Source: Caenorhabditis remanei (lineage: Eukaryota; Nematoda; Chromadorea; Rhabditida; Rhabditidae). From it: a DNA stretch of 64,000 bases. The stretch is taken from assembly GCF_010183535.1 (NCBI RefSeq), contig NC_071331.1, positions 11,718,001-11,782,000 on the forward strand, given 5' to 3'. The notes beneath the pieces are model-generated. The model made no database searches and was not told the DNA's origin. It saw nothing but the letters and a program-made list of their open reading frames with translations. Every line of letters starts with the position of its first letter. The first letter of the stretch is position 1. The position numbers and the translations under genes are program-made. Of this stretch, positions 1 through 12,532 are shown piece by piece.

Positions 1-419
1 GGAAGCACAAAAGGGAAGTATCCAACCAACGAACACAAAACGACACGTTGTATGGAAATGATATGAAAAAAGAGAGAAAAGAGATACAATGGGCGAAGAG
101 AAAGCAGAGAGACGTGGCACTTTGTGGATGTATATTTTGTATTGATGTACTCTCCGATCTGCTGAATAAACAAAAAATATGTACAAAATGGGGTTGGAAG
201 ATAGGTTTTGATACAGTTTCGATGATTTCGGTGGTGCGAAAAATGAAAATGGAATGAATTATCTTTTGGAGCAGTATAATCCAAGTATGAAGAAAAACTC
301 ATAAGAAACCAAGTGGTGAAACAGAAAAAAATTGGTTTCTCATTTCAGAAATTTTAGTTTCGTGCTATTGGAATGGTTCTCTGGCTTGTTAAAAGATATT
401 GAATGATCTATAAATCAGT

Positions 420-440
420 GCGGATATTTTCCATCCCTTA
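420..440 (-). ncRNA. predicted 21U-RNA
   Basis: Core CTGTTTCA at 478-485; start motif TGTT; 5' T 38 nt past the core. Confidence 0.55.
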
Positions 441-549
441 ACAATAATTTTCAGATCTTCAAAGTTTTATCAATTCTTGAAACAGAAAAAAATGAGATGA
501 TTTCTGTTTCAATATGTTCAAAAATACTGTTTCTGATTAAAATATTTGC

Positions 550-570
550 TAAGATTATTAAATAAAATTC
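550..570 (+). ncRNA. predicted 21U-RNA
   Basis: Core CTGTTTCA at 504-511; start motif TGCT; spacing 39. Divergent partner of the locus at 420-440. Confidence 0.55.
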
Positions 571-859
571 ATGGAATAAATGTTAGGAGAAAAAAGTCCG
601 GGTGTGACAAAAATGTTGGTTTTGTATATTTGAAACATTCGAACAATAGTTTTTTTTGAAATTTCATGTTTCAGCAGGATATTATTTAAATGGTTCTCAC
701 AGTATGCTCGATCGGATCTGCTTAAAACATGAAGCATCGCATTCTGGAATTTAGAATTCACATTTTTAATCATGATTGTCAGATAAATCACAGTAGTTTT
801 CCGATATATTCAATTTTTTAAAAAATATGCCACCTAATCAAAAACCCCATGATACATAC

Positions 860-892
860 CTCAACTTTACAGGTTCCCATTGTTCCGATCAT
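860..892 (-). CDS. possible third alternative first exon (11 codons)
   Basis: Minus-strand ATG, 11 codons (MIGTMGTCKVE), then a GTATGT donor after GAG. It is too short to stand alone; support comes from sharing phase and terminal GAG|GT with the two exons upstream. Confidence 0.28.
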
Positions 893-1218
893 TTCGGAAA
901 TATCAGAGAATTGAGAGTGTTTAGTAAGCATTACTGGCATAATAAATGAATAAAAACACACACACCAGACTAATTGATAAATATCAAATTGAAATAAAAA
1001 GAGAAAGTTGTTTGGGCTGTCCTTCTCTCAGTTCTCCTCCAAAAAGAAGGGGGATTTACGGATTGCAATCGGAATGGATGATGTGGAAAAACGATAGTCG
1101 GGAGGACCTAGATATTCTCGAATCGAGTGTGTAGATTGGAAAAGAGATTCATTTCGGAGATTTGAAATTTATGAAATGAGACGAAAGAGAAACAAAAAAC
1201 GAAAGGAAATTCCATTAC

Positions 1219-1275
1219 CTCAATGTTCTGATTTCTTGTTTCCGAATTGGTTTGTTGAGTTTCAGATGAGTTCAT
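1219..1275 (-). CDS. bre-1: putative alternative first exon (19 codons) of a minus-strand gene
   Basis: Minus-strand ATG followed by 19 open codons rich in Ser, Thr, Gln and Asn (MNSSETQQTNSE...), ending ...ATT GAG immediately before a GTAATG donor. It ends in the same phase and on the same GAG codon as the exons at 2447-2488 and 860-892, which is what alternative first exons joined to one common second exon look like. That second exon would lie left of the window. The C. elegans neighbour of nstp-1 in this direction is bre-1 (GDP-mannose 4,6-dehydratase), so bre-1 is a synteny guess. No catalytic sequence is visible. Confidence 0.42.
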
Positions 1276-1461
1276 AATTCTTTCAAAATATTTGGTAGTT
1301 TGAAATGGGAAACATAGGGAAATCGCTTTGAAGCGTGTCTGGGTATCCCAGGGAAACATATGGGAAAGGACGTATTACCATAGAAACAGAAAGCAACGGG
1401 AGGAATGAGGGGGAGTTTGTTCGAATGAGAAGAGTTTTGGAAAGTGTGATTCATTGATGAT

Positions 1462-1482
1462 AATTTATGAGATGAAGAAATA
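1462..1482 (-). ncRNA. predicted 21U-RNA
   Basis: Core CTGTTTCA at 1521-1528; start motif TGAT; spacing 39. Confidence 0.55.
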
Positions 1483-2005
1483 TCAAGTTCACAGATAACA
1501 CAACTAATTTATGAATTTTATGAAACAGTACAGATATTTTTGGGATTTACAGCATAATTTGAAGACTGGTTTTTATAATTTCGATGTAAAAGAAATATTA
1601 TATTACAGTTTCTGAAATATCTAATAATTCCAAGCAGTTTTTCTCACATCAGTGATTTCTCCGACAAATTGGGAACATACGGAAGCGAGCTCTAGTGAGG
1701 ATTTTATTTTTGAATTTGTTACGTAAATTCCAATTAAAACCATAAAAATGTAAGTTCTCAGGATCACAGAGATCCAACTTCCATCCTCAATCCTCAGAAG
1801 AATAGAAAGACCACGAACATCAAGATATTTTGTTTTAAGTAAAAGCAGATGTTCAATGGAGCGTACTTGCATTTGTCGAAGTTTTGAAAATTTGAACACT
1901 TCTGTTTTGCCTAGATCGTACTTCTTTTCATTTGCTGAGTCCCTAGAACTACTGGAATATTCCATATACAGTCGTTTTTAGATGAAACCAAAACTGTTAT
2001 TTTCT

Positions 2006-2026
2006 GTTTCCAATCTCTCTCTCTAA
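2006..2026 (-). ncRNA. predicted 21U-RNA
   Basis: Core CAGTTTCA at 2065-2072; start motif TGTT; spacing 39. Confidence 0.45.
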
Positions 2027-2446
2027 ACACTCTCTAATCTCTTAAACTCATCTAATGATGTCACTGAAACTGAAAAATTGTCTTGTTTCAAAACATCATT
2101 ATAATGATGCTGCAAAATATAGTACTGCTCTTGGTACAGTGGAAGCAAGAAGATTTCAAACAATCCGGAATTCTGATTAACTATGAGAACAGCCGGTATG
2201 CAAAAACCATCCAAGAAACCGAAACTCTTTTTTCAAGTTTCATAATCTACCTTTTCTGAAGTATTTTAAAATTGAAAATAGTCCTAATAGTCTGAAAAAA
2301 AGTCTCCGAATTTCTACTCTAGATTTACATATTTGAAAATTTTAAATCCAATAAACAAAAAATCTTAAAACAGAAAAACCGAACTCGAAGCAACAGAACA
2401 CACTCTCCAAAACTATACCATTCCCTCTTCTAATTTCCAGACTAAC

Positions 2447-2488
2447 CTCAAGTTTCTCACCATTCTTCTTCACATTTTCGTTGGCCAT
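2447..2488 (-). CDS. bre-1: putative alternative first exon (14 codons) of a minus-strand gene
   Basis: Minus-strand ATG, 14 open codons (MANENVKKNGEKLE) and a good GTTAGT donor directly after GAG. The hydrophilic charged start is typical of a cytosolic enzyme. It is the most upstream of three such exons. A CTGCGTCTC-containing promoter-like tract sits 380 bp upstream at about 2868. The rest of the gene is outside the window; the gene name rests only on the expected chromosome IV order. Confidence 0.45.
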
Positions 2489-3138
2489 TGTTCTGGATAA
2501 GGGCACTTTTTGTGAAACAAATAGAGACAATTTTTCAATAGAAGCAGCCAAATTCCCACGTTTTACAACCACAAAACTCCAAAAAGGGGAACTCCACGTT
2601 TCTTTAATTTTGAGAAGTCGAACAAATTATAAAGAGCAAAGAGAATCAGAGAATTAGAGAAAGAGAGACACCCAATATGTTACGTGGAAATGATTCAAAA
2701 AGGGGTGTGGTAATGCACTGATAAGATTGTCATCGATAAGAAGAACACGTCCTACTAGAGGAAGTACTCCCGAGGAGCTCGTGGAGCTCCCCCTCCTTCC
2801 CCAAAAATCAATAAATTTGCATCCTGAAGCCCCTTGCTTTTCTCCACACTGCCAACTGGCGTTTCTCCATCTCTGCGTCTCATCCGCTTGCTACACTCTC
2901 TCTCTCGGTTCACATTTCGAATTGAAAAAGATCCACATCAACAATCGGTTTGTATTTGTATGTGGTGTCCTCTTCCTCCTCTCCCTTTCACCTTGTGTGG
3001 GCATATTGTAGTAATAGTGGTCGCCGTCGACACAGCTGTCCAGCTGGTGTCTAATTTTAAAAATATGTTCATTATAATCTAGCACTACTATCACAACTTT
3101 CTATACAATCAATATGCAAAATGATACGTCTTAAAGCC

Positions 3139-4291
3139 TTAAAATCGAGAAAATGACACAGAAAACAGAAAAGTTCCGATGAAAACAAAAGCGGCGCCGA
3201 TGATATGAAACATGTTGAATGCGTTTTCAAATACGAAGAATGAGATTAGAAGTGAGAAGAATTTGCGAAGAGTCAGGACCATCGTCACGTTGAGAGATGT
3301 CGTCACGGCGGAGAGCATGTAGACACCCTTTGTGCATCCGAATCTGAAAAAAGAGAAGTTGTAGTGGAAGTTGGGGAAGTCTGTCTGTGTGTACTCACTG
3401 AAAGAGACAAATCGCAAAAATATAAATCCATGCCGATGGAATTATCGTATCGATTCCAGCCAAAACGAACGATGGAGTCTCGTTAGCGGCGTGGAATGCT
3501 GGTGTCATCTCATCTCCGACGAGAGCGAAGGCAGGGATTGAGAGAAAATGCTAAAAATTTAAATTTTAGATTTTTCTCCTGAATTTTCGTCTCATCGTAC
3601 CACATAGAACATCATCTCCTCATTATGTTTTCCATGTTTCTGATAGAATGTCTCCTGATATAATCCCAAATATGCACTGAGAATCAGTGAAAATGAGAGA
3701 AGAGCTATTCCAACGACGAATGGAGGAACGGGAATGAGCCATGAGTTTGAGTCGATTCCAGAACGAATCTAAACTTGGAAATTCGAAATCTTACAAAAGA
3801 AATAAAGCTCACATTAATATCAGCTCCCGGTTCATAACTAGCCAAAGTGAAAATGACAATTCCAGCAGTGACGACGACAACTGCTATAATCTGTTTCAAA
3901 TTATATCGATAACTTCGTATAATCCATCCCATCGTCATGTTTGTCAGCAGTGTACCCGATTTGAAAATGATGAAAAGTGGAAAATATATTGCAAATTTCA
4001 GTGCTAAATTGTTGGCCATGTTGACTGTGAAGAATATCGCCACTATTTTTGCATACGATCGAATTGGAATTTGATTTGGCACTGTGAAGAATTTCGAGTG
4101 AAATATTAATCCATAAGTGGCTGTGAAGATGAATGAAGAGAATGTGATGAGGTTTAGACTGTTTTTTACATATCTGAAAGTTTTTGCTTGAATTTTTGGA
4201 AAATTCGGAAAACGAACGTTTGCAAATATTCGATTCCCGCTTGGCATCCAACACAACCAAATAACGTCGTTGAGATCACAGCAGCAGCCAT
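3139..4291 (-). CDS. nstp-1: nucleotide-sugar transporter, SLC35B4 family
   Basis: Multipass Golgi/ER membrane transporter that exchanges UDP-sugars for UMP, by analogy with human SLC35B4 (UDP-xylose/UDP-GlcNAc). Five exons (4291-4218, 4173-3813, 3768-3601, 3550-3399, 3343-3139) join in frame to 319 codons. Family signatures in order: NLITFSSF (first helix region), IPIRSYAKIVAIFFTVNMANN, LFIIFKSGTLLTNMTMGWII, and the C-terminal block TTSLNVTMVLTLRKFFSLL followed by FHIIGAAFVFIGTFLFS. All match the DMT-fold SLC35B signature, and the length is normal. The start is the only ATG after an AG acceptor (AGCCGAAAA-ATG). It lies 890 bp downstream of pdzd-8 on the same strand, too far for a standard operon pair. 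The symbol is from synteny with C. elegans C53B4.6. Confidence 0.85.
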
Positions 4292-5181
4292 TTTTCGGCT
4301 CTGAAAACTAATTTTTTTTAAATATAATTGATTCCGAATGAAAATTCAGGAAATTAGCAAGATCAAGTGTGTGCATTTAGACGTAGCGGTGTTCGCGTAT
4401 TTTGCAACAAATTTCACGACAACTGATAAAAATGAATTTAAAATTTTTCTCTTAAAATTGTATCTTTTTAAGCGAAAATCGCTATTATTTTACTGTTCTG
4501 AATATTACTAATCATCCGAAACATTTGAAAAACAGATTGAAACTCTCCCACTTGAAGAAATTATGCAAAATCAATGAATGAAGACGAAAAACGTCTAGAC
4601 TAGACCCACCGAGACGCAAAGAAACGGAGGAAATGGAGCAGATGTTTTGGATACCAATTTGAGTTTCCTCCACTCCTTTTCAAGTATTTTTTAGTAAGAC
4701 AAAACGAATGATACGTTATGATTAGTAACTCAGATAACAACAAGAACGAAACCAAATGAAATAAATTGGATTTATGAAACGTACAGTGTTGAGAAGGTGC
4801 TTAAGAATGTGTATTTTTCGGGGGGTATACAAGTACAAAGAGTAATAAATAAAATGAGAGAAAGATTTTGCGATTCAATAAATAAGGAATTATGCATTTT
4901 TCGTGGAAACAATATAATCTGGAATCACAGAAATTGAGAGAGAATACTTATAACAGTTTCGTACATTTTTGCTCGGGATGGAAACGGGAGGTTGAAATCG
5001 AGATTGAATTTATCACAGAGGGAAAATGGAAAAAAGGAAAGAAAATGATAGGAAATGTGGGATGATTATGGAAAAGTGAAATAGAGAAAGTGAAGGGAAA
5101 AAAGGGAAAGGAAATTGATATGGTGGAAAGAATAATTGGCACAAAGAAAAAAAATTTTAAAATTTTTTAAAACATAAACAT
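4292..5181. other. spacer between nucleotide-sugar transporter and pdzd-8
   Basis: 890 bp of AT-rich sequence holding the 3' UTR of pdzd-8 and the upstream region of the transporter. 4950-5110 is polypurine on the plus strand. No gene seen. Confidence 0.6.
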
Positions 5182-8100
5182 TTAGACGGAAACGGCATCA
5201 GAATTCGGATCAAGTTGAGTTGGACGTTCAAGTGGAGTGGAAGACGATGGTTCAGATTGAAATGGAGCATCACCGACTACAGTATCCTCATCCATGACAC
5301 TATCCTCGTCTTCTTCATGGTCTGCGGTGACGAATGGTGTTTCTTCGTTCATCTGGAGACTTTTGAAAGGGTTTAGAACTGCCTTTCGACTGAATTTTCT
5401 GAAATTACCTCTTTCTGAGCGTCCTCTTCTGTTGGTGGATTTGGAGTGGATCTTCCCGATTGACAATCTTGGAGAGCTGAACAATAATGGAGCATGAGGA
5501 CAGCAAGAGCCTGAAGACGTTCATCGAGCCCTTGGAATTTCGAAGATGCTTCTGAAACTTCTCAACATTTGGATAGCATCTGAATGATTCTATTCAGATC
5601 ACTAACCTCCACCATTCTGCATAACACTCAGTCGATCGTCTTTCGTCTCTCGTATCGCTGTTTGAATTCTATCAATTTGCGCATTGATTTTTTCAACTCG
5701 TTCTTCTGACGGAAGTTCACTAAAAATCTCTCGTCCGAGACGTTTTGCATTTCGGATAGTTTGCTCGTTGTAGGCGTTTCCGGGCTGAAACTTTCCAGTT
5801 TTTGCTAGAAAAGATATTCTAATCTTGAAGTCATTACCTGGAAGTAAAGACCACTTATAAATGGAGATCCATCCAATTCTGGGAGAACATCAGCAAGAAC
5901 ATTCTGGATACTGGCCATCGGGCTATCTCTGTCAACAATGTCTTGATTCAACGTTGAATTGCAGTCAGTAGATGATGACTCAGTGTCCACAGTGTCCCTT
6001 CTTCCTGGTGTTCCCTCTGTTTTCTTCCCTCCTTTCCTCCAATTCGAGAACTTTTCAGTCACTTTCCGGAATCTGGCTCGTTTCGTTGTTTCGGGAGTAT
6101 CCACTGAAGATGAGGCGGCATTGAAATGAAAAACTAAATCGATCACTTACAAGGTCCTGTAACATTGGAAGAAGATGTTGATGGTGACTGCACGAGCAAT
6201 GCGTGTTTCTCTTCATGTGGATGATCTGGAGTAGATGCCGTAACAACGCCGTCTAATTCCGAAGCAGAAATCTCTTCGAATTGAGAATCATCAGGAAGTG
6301 GAAGATTGGTTGGAGGAGAAAGTTGTTGAGGAGAGCAAGCGATTCCGCCGTTATTAGCCTTGACGACACACTTATTATGACAAATGACAAGACATCGGGA
6401 GCATGTCGACGCGTTTCGCAGCCAGATTTTTCCTCGGCACATTGCGCAAGTGGTCGCTGAAAAGAACGGATGTGAGCTGTTCATTCAAGAAATTCACTCA
6501 CCATTCCGTCCAACCCATAGCTTCCAGTCATGATTTGCAGGAGCCAGAGCTGGCGGAGAAAACGGTCTGGCTGGTGATGCTGCCTCGTTTGCATGTTGAA
6601 TTCGATGAAGTTCGTCTTCACTGTCATCTCCAGAATTGATAGCTTTATCAGATGGGAACCCATCTGGAAAGTATCTGAATCCGAGTGTAATGTCACCAAA
6701 ACAAAGACGTGGATCGAACCCGGCGTGACGGGAGAACTCACTGATCAATCTGAAAATGGAAATACATGTTTCTTGATTTGAATCGAGAAACATACGGATC
6801 ATCAGTTGCAGTTGGAGGTGGTGGCGTTGCAGAGGTATTCGGTTGTTTCAATTGAAAAACTTCTCGATGACAATTGGAAAGAGTCAATCGACAATCATCA
6901 ATGAGTTGTGGCACGAATAGAGAGACACTTCCAAGGAGAATCGGTTTGGATTCAGGTGATTTCATAGGTGACATCGGGGCGGAATTCTCAGTATTCGTTG
7001 ACGAAGAAGCAACACTATCAGGAGTAGAAGGTGTCACATTGGGAAGGATGGACGCAGAAGTGTTCGGTGTTCCAGCAGTTTTCACTTCTCTCGCATGAAC
7101 AGTCACATTCAAATATCGAATCGTACTGCGAGTTGTTGTCTCTGCAGGTGTGTCGAGTTCAAAGTGAAGTGATTGTCCCCACATTACGTCCTGAAACTAG
7201 TGAGGGATTAAATTCTGATTCACCTAGATTCCTAGATGACCTACCTTCTGAAACTGCACACTTTTCGTTGTTCTCGCTTTGATAGTTGTCATCGGCGACT
7301 GATCTTTTTGTCCGGATCCATTTGATCTTCTTCCTTTCGGTGACTCTGACAACTTCTTCTTCAGTCTTTTCTTCTCTTTCTTATCCTCCGATGGACTTTC
7401 TTTCCTCTTTCCTACAGCTGCCATTGGTGATCTTCCAATCGAATGCTCTCTATCCGTATCATAAAGTGACCCAGCATCCGCACCAATCTCAATACTTTCC
7501 CCGTTGAAATCCACTGCAGAGGCGTCAGTTAGTTTCCGTTTCTGGGGCATCAAATCGAGAACTTTCTTCTTTCCAGCAGCGAAAGTCGCCTGGATCTTTG
7601 CTTTCCGTGTACTCGCCGACCTCTTTCTATCAAGATGTGCTTCCTCGTCGTCTCCACAATCTTCCGTTCCCGTGTCCGTTCGATTTGATACCATTGAGGC
7701 TAACGAGGCGACAGAACCGGTTTGCTGAAATACATTAATTGGGAAAAACTGCTAAACCAATTAGGAGGGAGAGTAATGGTTATTTTTGTTTTTGTCTGTC
7801 AGGTGATTTTTGATTCGATGTTTCAGAACTTACCGTTGCAATCAGAGCCAATCCCTTAGCTGCATCCGCTTGAGTCAACGTCTTATCCTTGTCTTCTTTT
7901 CGAACGACTCCAAGAAGTTGTGGATCCAAATTGTGTCCAGCTGATGCACTTCTATTCAAGTCTCCAACTAGCAACATCTTTATCTCGTCCTCCACACAAT
8001 TCTCCATTCCAAAATCAGCGGAACTCGAGAGAACTGCATCAATAACTTTCGCATCGAGATGACTTTCAGATTGGGTTCGTCGTAGATCGAAGCTGGGTTG

Positions 8101-11100
8101 ACTGATGAGAAGTTGGGGGACACGAGCACTTTCAGCACGTTGAACAGACACAATTGGTGGTTGTTCGAATTTGTGGGCATCTGGAATTAGATGGATGAGA
8201 TGTATCTCTTTCCTATAATATTTCGAGATCTCAGTTTGATTTTGTGATCGGTATGAACCTTTCCGCTTCCCATCAATCTTCTTTTTTTCTCAAAAGAATT
8301 TTCAAAAATCGTTCAAAATGCGCGCATCGAACGATATCGGGTTGTTACTGTCAACGAAAAAAATTGCTTTTTTCTTTTTCTTATCAAACTTTTCCATCAT
8401 TTTCTCTGTTCTGACCCAACCAATCACAATAACCCCTCCTATTTTTTTGACGAAGACGTTGCCTAGTTGCAGTGTAATAATATGAGAATTGCGCATGGCA
8501 ACACGAGAGATTCTAGAGAAAATTGGTTGAGAAGATACCTATCCCTTTCGTTTTTCTGGACGGTTACTCGACTTCCTCAATGGTTTGTGTGTTGTAAAAT
8601 AGAACGAGTATCAGAGAGGTGTTAGAAAGTGAGAGGAATTCCACAATTTCTATCTGAATTCGTATAAAAGGGATGGCCAGGTAACCAGTAATCATTCCAT
8701 TTCGCCATGGAGATCGATTCCAAGATCAAGGCCTACCGATTCGTCGGTTACGCCGCTCTCACCTTCTCCACTGTTGCCGTTCTTTCGGTATGCATCACTC
8801 TTCCAATGGTCTACAACTACATCCATCATGCTCGTAAGACCATGCATCACGATATCGTTGAGTGCCGTGCTGAGGCTAAGAAGCTTTGGGGAGATGTTAA
8901 CCAAATCCCAGATCTCATGATGGCTCACAACCGTACCGCTCGTCAAGCCGGAAACGGACAATGCGAGGGATGCTGTCTTCCAGGAGCACAAGGACCACCA
9001 GGAACTCCAGGACGCGTCGGACGCCCAGGAAAGCCAGGAGCACCAGGACTCAACGGAAACCCAGGACGTCCACCAAAGGAGCCATGTGAGCCAATCACTC
9101 CACCACCATGCAAACCATGTCCAGAGGGACCACCTGGACCAGCTGGACCACCAGGACCAGCCGGAAACAAGGGACCACTCGGACCACCAGGACCACCAGG
9201 ACCAGGAGGAGAAAACGGACAACCAGGAAACAAGGGACCAGCCGGACCACCAGGACCAGGAGGAAAGCCAGGACCAGCTGGACCACCAGGAGAGAACGGA
9301 CGCAACGGAGAGCCACAACCAGGTGCACCAGGAGAGCCAGGACGTCCAGGACAACCAGGACCACGTGGAGCCGCCGGACAACCAGGAAAGGACGGAGCTC
9401 AAGGAGGACCAGGAGAGAAGGGAGCCAACGGAGAGCCAGGACAACCAGGAAGAGACGGTCAACCAGGACGTCCAGGACAACCAGGACGCGACGGACATCC
9501 AGGAGAGAAGGGAGTGTGTCCAAAGTACTGTGCTTTGGATGGAGGAGTCTTCTTCGAGGACGGATCCCGCCGTTAAACACTACTGCCTACATTTCCAACT
9601 TCTTGCCATTTTCATTTTTATTAGTCATGATAAAAATCGAATTGAGAATTTCTTTATCCCAATAAAGTGATTTTTGTTCGAAAAAATATGCATTCTGTCT
9701 TGTTACTGGGGAGAAACCGGTTCGATATCAAAGTTACAGTAAGATTCTTGCAGTTTCAGTGATCAATGGTCACTGATTCTAGACTGGCGCGCCTTCAGCG
9801 TCTAAAACATACCTAATCCAAAAATCGATGAAGCCACCGATTCGGTGTTGGTATCCACTACAGATGACTCGAAATTGGATACACTATGACGTCGTCTGGC
9901 GGCAAGGGCGCTGGCTGAAAATTTTTGTCTTACAATTAAAATTGCAGTTTCTCTAGTTTCAGTTGCTATTTTCAGCTTCAATCCCTCCTATTCTCTTCAT
10001 GTATTCTCCAGATGTGACAATAGAGTTCATGCTCATAAAATGTTAGACCAAATGGATTATTACAACACACCCGAGTCACCCTTTTTTTCTTGCATCTTCT
10101 TTCTCGCTCTTCTTTTTTCATTCTGAAGAACACAAAATGATAGTGATCTCGTGCAGTGAAGAGAAAAAGAAAAAGAGAGAATCTCATGGAAAACATGAAG
10201 AGGAGAAAATAGATCACTCCACAATTTGACTCGGATTTTTCTCATGACGATGAGAAAAGGAGAGAGAAAAGAACAGTTGGCACGTAGTTCACGAGTCTTG
10301 GCAATAAATAGAAAATGGATATTTTTGAAAAGTTGAAGAAGAGATTGAGAAGAAGATTTCACTAGAGTTGACTACGAATACTACTGGAGCACAAAGGACT
10401 ACGGTAACTCAATTTGAAAGCTATCTATGACTATGTGGTTAGTCTAAATATGGGATCTGGTAATTAGATTATTCTAGTCTGAAACTTAAACTTTACTACC
10501 TAAAAGTTCTCCAAATCTATCGATACAAAAAAGCGAAGCATCGTAAAGTGTTGCCACCATGCATATACAATCAGAACACACTCGCATTCCCTTTCTTCGA
10601 GTAAAAAAAAAACAATTCAATATCACCTACCATCACTCTTCGTTGCTCTCAACGTTACTTCTGTCTTCTCACTCATCGAATCCCTCTGATTCTCGCTCGT
10701 CGTCACCGATGCTGTACTCATGAGACTCGTCGTATCGGCATCTCCTCCGAGAACTGCTCCATCGAGATCTCGTACAGTGCTCACAATGATTTCGGCTTCT
10801 GGATATGAATGTGAGTGAGGTGAGAGGAGAAATAGAGAAAATGAAATAAAAAATATGAAAATCAAACCAAGTTAGAGAGAAAAATGTTTTTTAGGAATTA
10901 GTTTTCAAAACCAAACAACTCGTTTTCTGCTGGAAATCTGATATCCGATAACTCTAACCTTTCGATTCTTCATCATCAATATCGTCAAGACTTCTCTCCA
11001 CTAAAACCGTCAAATCTCCAGTAGTCGATTGCAAGAATCTCGTCGCTTGCCTCTCGGATCGAATCGGTACATTATTGATAGCAACTAGCACATCTCCAGG

Positions 11101-12532
11101 TTTAAATGCCGCTTTATCCGCCAAACTGTTATCCTCTACAGTACAAACTTTGACAGCTCGATTTGCATTGACTCCCGTCGTCTGCACACTTTTATCAAAA
11201 ACCAACCCAATCGGACTGGCGACATCATAACGAGAGAATGTGAGGAGTACATTGACGACGTGTCCTTGTTCTTCATTTTGGACAATTGGGCGGGATTCGA
11301 TGGAAACTGTGCAATAGATCTCATAGTTCTTCGTTTTGTCTTCGAGAAGTGCGTTTTTGAGACGAGAGCATTGAAGAACCGTCACTTCCATGCCGCCTTC
11401 CATTTTGATATGAGTGAAACTGTCTGGAAAAAGCAAACATTTTTAAAGGAAAATGTTACAAAAAGTGTTAATAAACTTTCGAAATGAGCAAAAATGTCTG
11501 TTAAAAAACTAACTTATTGGTGGAGACGCTTGGAATATTGGATTCGGGAAGAACGGCCGGTATCGGATCTTGTAATTCGGCCACACATGTTTCCTCTGCA
11601 ATGATCGACGAATCGCTTCTTTAATTATTGGGATGAGTCGCTTCAGTTGGTGGCCTTGAATTTGTGAGTTGATCTGAAAAAAAATGAAATGATGAATGTA
11701 AACTTTTGTGAAAAAAAACTTTTGTAATAGAGTTTTTCATAAATGTAACCCTGAAACTATCGTTTTTTGAAAAAAAAACTCACATCAGTCTCAAAAACCG
11801 GCTGAGTAACGAATGAAAATGTCCAGTGATGATATGGCTGTCTCGAAAGAATCACTCGAACCATTCCAGTCAATTTCGTGATTTTCACCGATAAACTCGC
11901 TTTCTTTGTGATAATTGTCGACACATCGATAGAGGTTTCGAAGCCACCCGAGTAGTCGATGTCGAGAATGAACACGATTTTCTAGAATAAAAAAAGATAA
12001 TTCCGGTAAATGTGTCTGTTTAAGTCTCACCTCAAAAGTATTCTTGTCCTCCGCCATCTCGACATTCTCCACTCGAATCGAATTGATAGTCATGAATTTC
12101 GTGCCAAGTGACAATTCTCGAATACGAATTTCTTGAATTAGTCGCCCAGCCGCCGAGCGAGTTGTGATGTCATTCAACTCCATTTGAAGTCGTTTGTGCA
12201 CCCATCTTCTCAACGCTCTCGTATCTTTGTGTTCTTGGAATAGCATATGAAGGAGAAGACTGATAGAATTACATGATTCCCATCTGGAAATCCCTTGTCC
12301 GTCCTCTCCTGACTTCAAAAATCCACGTAGTTCTTCTGGGATCTGGACAGGACGGAACTGTTCGATGGGCGGTTGCTGTTGATTTGTAGGAGGTGCCCAT
12401 GGATCAACGATGAAGATGTATAGAATTCCCAGAAGCTGAAAAATCGGATAGTTGGAGAGCAACAGCAGCTGAAAATGAAAGACTTACAAGTGCGCAACCG
12501 CATAGAAACCCGACTAGAAATGCTATCAACAT
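5182..12532 (-). CDS. pdzd-8: PDZD8 orthologue: SMP/PDZ/C2/C1 lipid-transfer protein
   Basis: ER-anchored lipid-transfer protein of ER-endosome/lysosome contact sites (known for PDZD8). Sixteen exons give about 1,366 residues. Order: N-terminal membrane anchor (1-40); SMP domain (about 50-280; [24 protein letters not shown], ending [17 protein letters not shown]); PDZ domain (about 300-435; [29 protein letters not shown]); Ser-rich linker with Lys-rich stretches; C2-like segment (about 800-1010; [15 protein letters not shown]); C1 zinc finger (about 1012-1060; CAMC, CSRC, CHNKC); acidic tail with a coiled coil ([16 protein letters not shown]). Boundaries follow GT/AG and keep frame; exon-length sums leave a one-base uncertainty. 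Exons from the start: 12532-12488, 12468-12031, 11981-11784, 11673-11514, 11423-10959, 10798-10631, 9914-9823, 8180-7834, 7724-7245, 7190-6796, 6749-6502, 6456-6151, 6103-5838, 5784-5607, 5551-5409, 5352-5182. The 8181-9822 intron contains a collagen gene on the other strand. Confidence 0.9.
8662..8670 (+). promoter_or_regulatory. TATA box of the nested collagen gene
   Basis: GTATAAAAG lies about 40 bp before the collagen ATG, a usual distance for the short 5' UTR of these genes. Confidence 0.7.
8707..9576 (+). CDS. col-119: cuticle collagen nested in a pdzd-8 intron
   Basis: Structural cuticle collagen, 289 residues, single exon. Residues 1-45 hold the N-terminal hydrophobic segment ([20 protein letters not shown]) that serves as signal-anchor in this family. 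A conserved non-collagen block follows, then Gly-X-Y tracts interrupted by Cys-containing gaps ([17 protein letters not shown]), and a C-terminal [10 protein letters not shown] tail that forms interchain disulfides. Codon use is extreme (CCA for Pro, GGA for Gly), typical of highly expressed nematode genes and unlike pdzd-8 around it. It has its own TATA box and an AATAAA at 9661-9666. Being on the strand opposite its host intron, it is transcribed independently. The symbol follows the same nested arrangement of col-119 and pdzd-8 in C. elegans. Confidence 0.9.
   Translation: MEIDSKIKAYRFVGYAALTFSTVAVLSVCITLPMVYNYIHHARKTMHHDIVECRAEAKKLWGDVNQIPDLMMAHNRTARQAGNGQCEGCCLPGAQGPPGTPGRVGRPGKPGAPGLNGNPGRPPKEPCEPITPPPCKPCPEGPPGPAGPPGPAGNKGPLGPPGPPGPGGENGQPGNKGPAGPPGPGGKPGPAGPPGENGRNGEPQPGAPGEPGRPGQPGPRGAAGQPGKDGAQGGPGEKGANGEPGQPGRDGQPGRPGQPGRDGHPGEKGVCPKYCALDGGVFFEDGSRR
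9661..9666 (+). terminator. poly(A) signal of the collagen gene
   Basis: AATAAA 85 bp after the stop codon. Confidence 0.7.

Larger units (their letters stand above)
1..3138. other. long intron/upstream region of the left-edge gene
   Basis: Apart from the three candidate first exons and four predicted 21U-RNA loci, I see only AT-rich sequence. 2730-3050 is GC-richer, with T-blocks and one CTGCGTCTC (about 2868-2878), and probably holds promoter activity between the left-edge gene and the 3' end of the transporter gene. Confidence 0.5.

Noticed and set aside
317..324. CNGTTTCA cores without a well-spaced YRNT (also 20760, 24654, 24672, 33188, 33398, 34647, 38307, 38503, 39724, 42272, 45765, 46232, 49498, 52446, 57618, 58127)
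   Set aside because: No T in YRNT context 37-40 nt downstream (33188 and 52446 have one at 41). They may be decayed or chance, so no 21U-RNA was annotated.
8692..9498. Long open frames antisense to, and in other frames of, the collagen gene
   Set aside because: They come from the Gly-Pro codon repeat, which contains no stop in several frames; products are Trp/Ser or Asp/Gln repeats without family resemblance.
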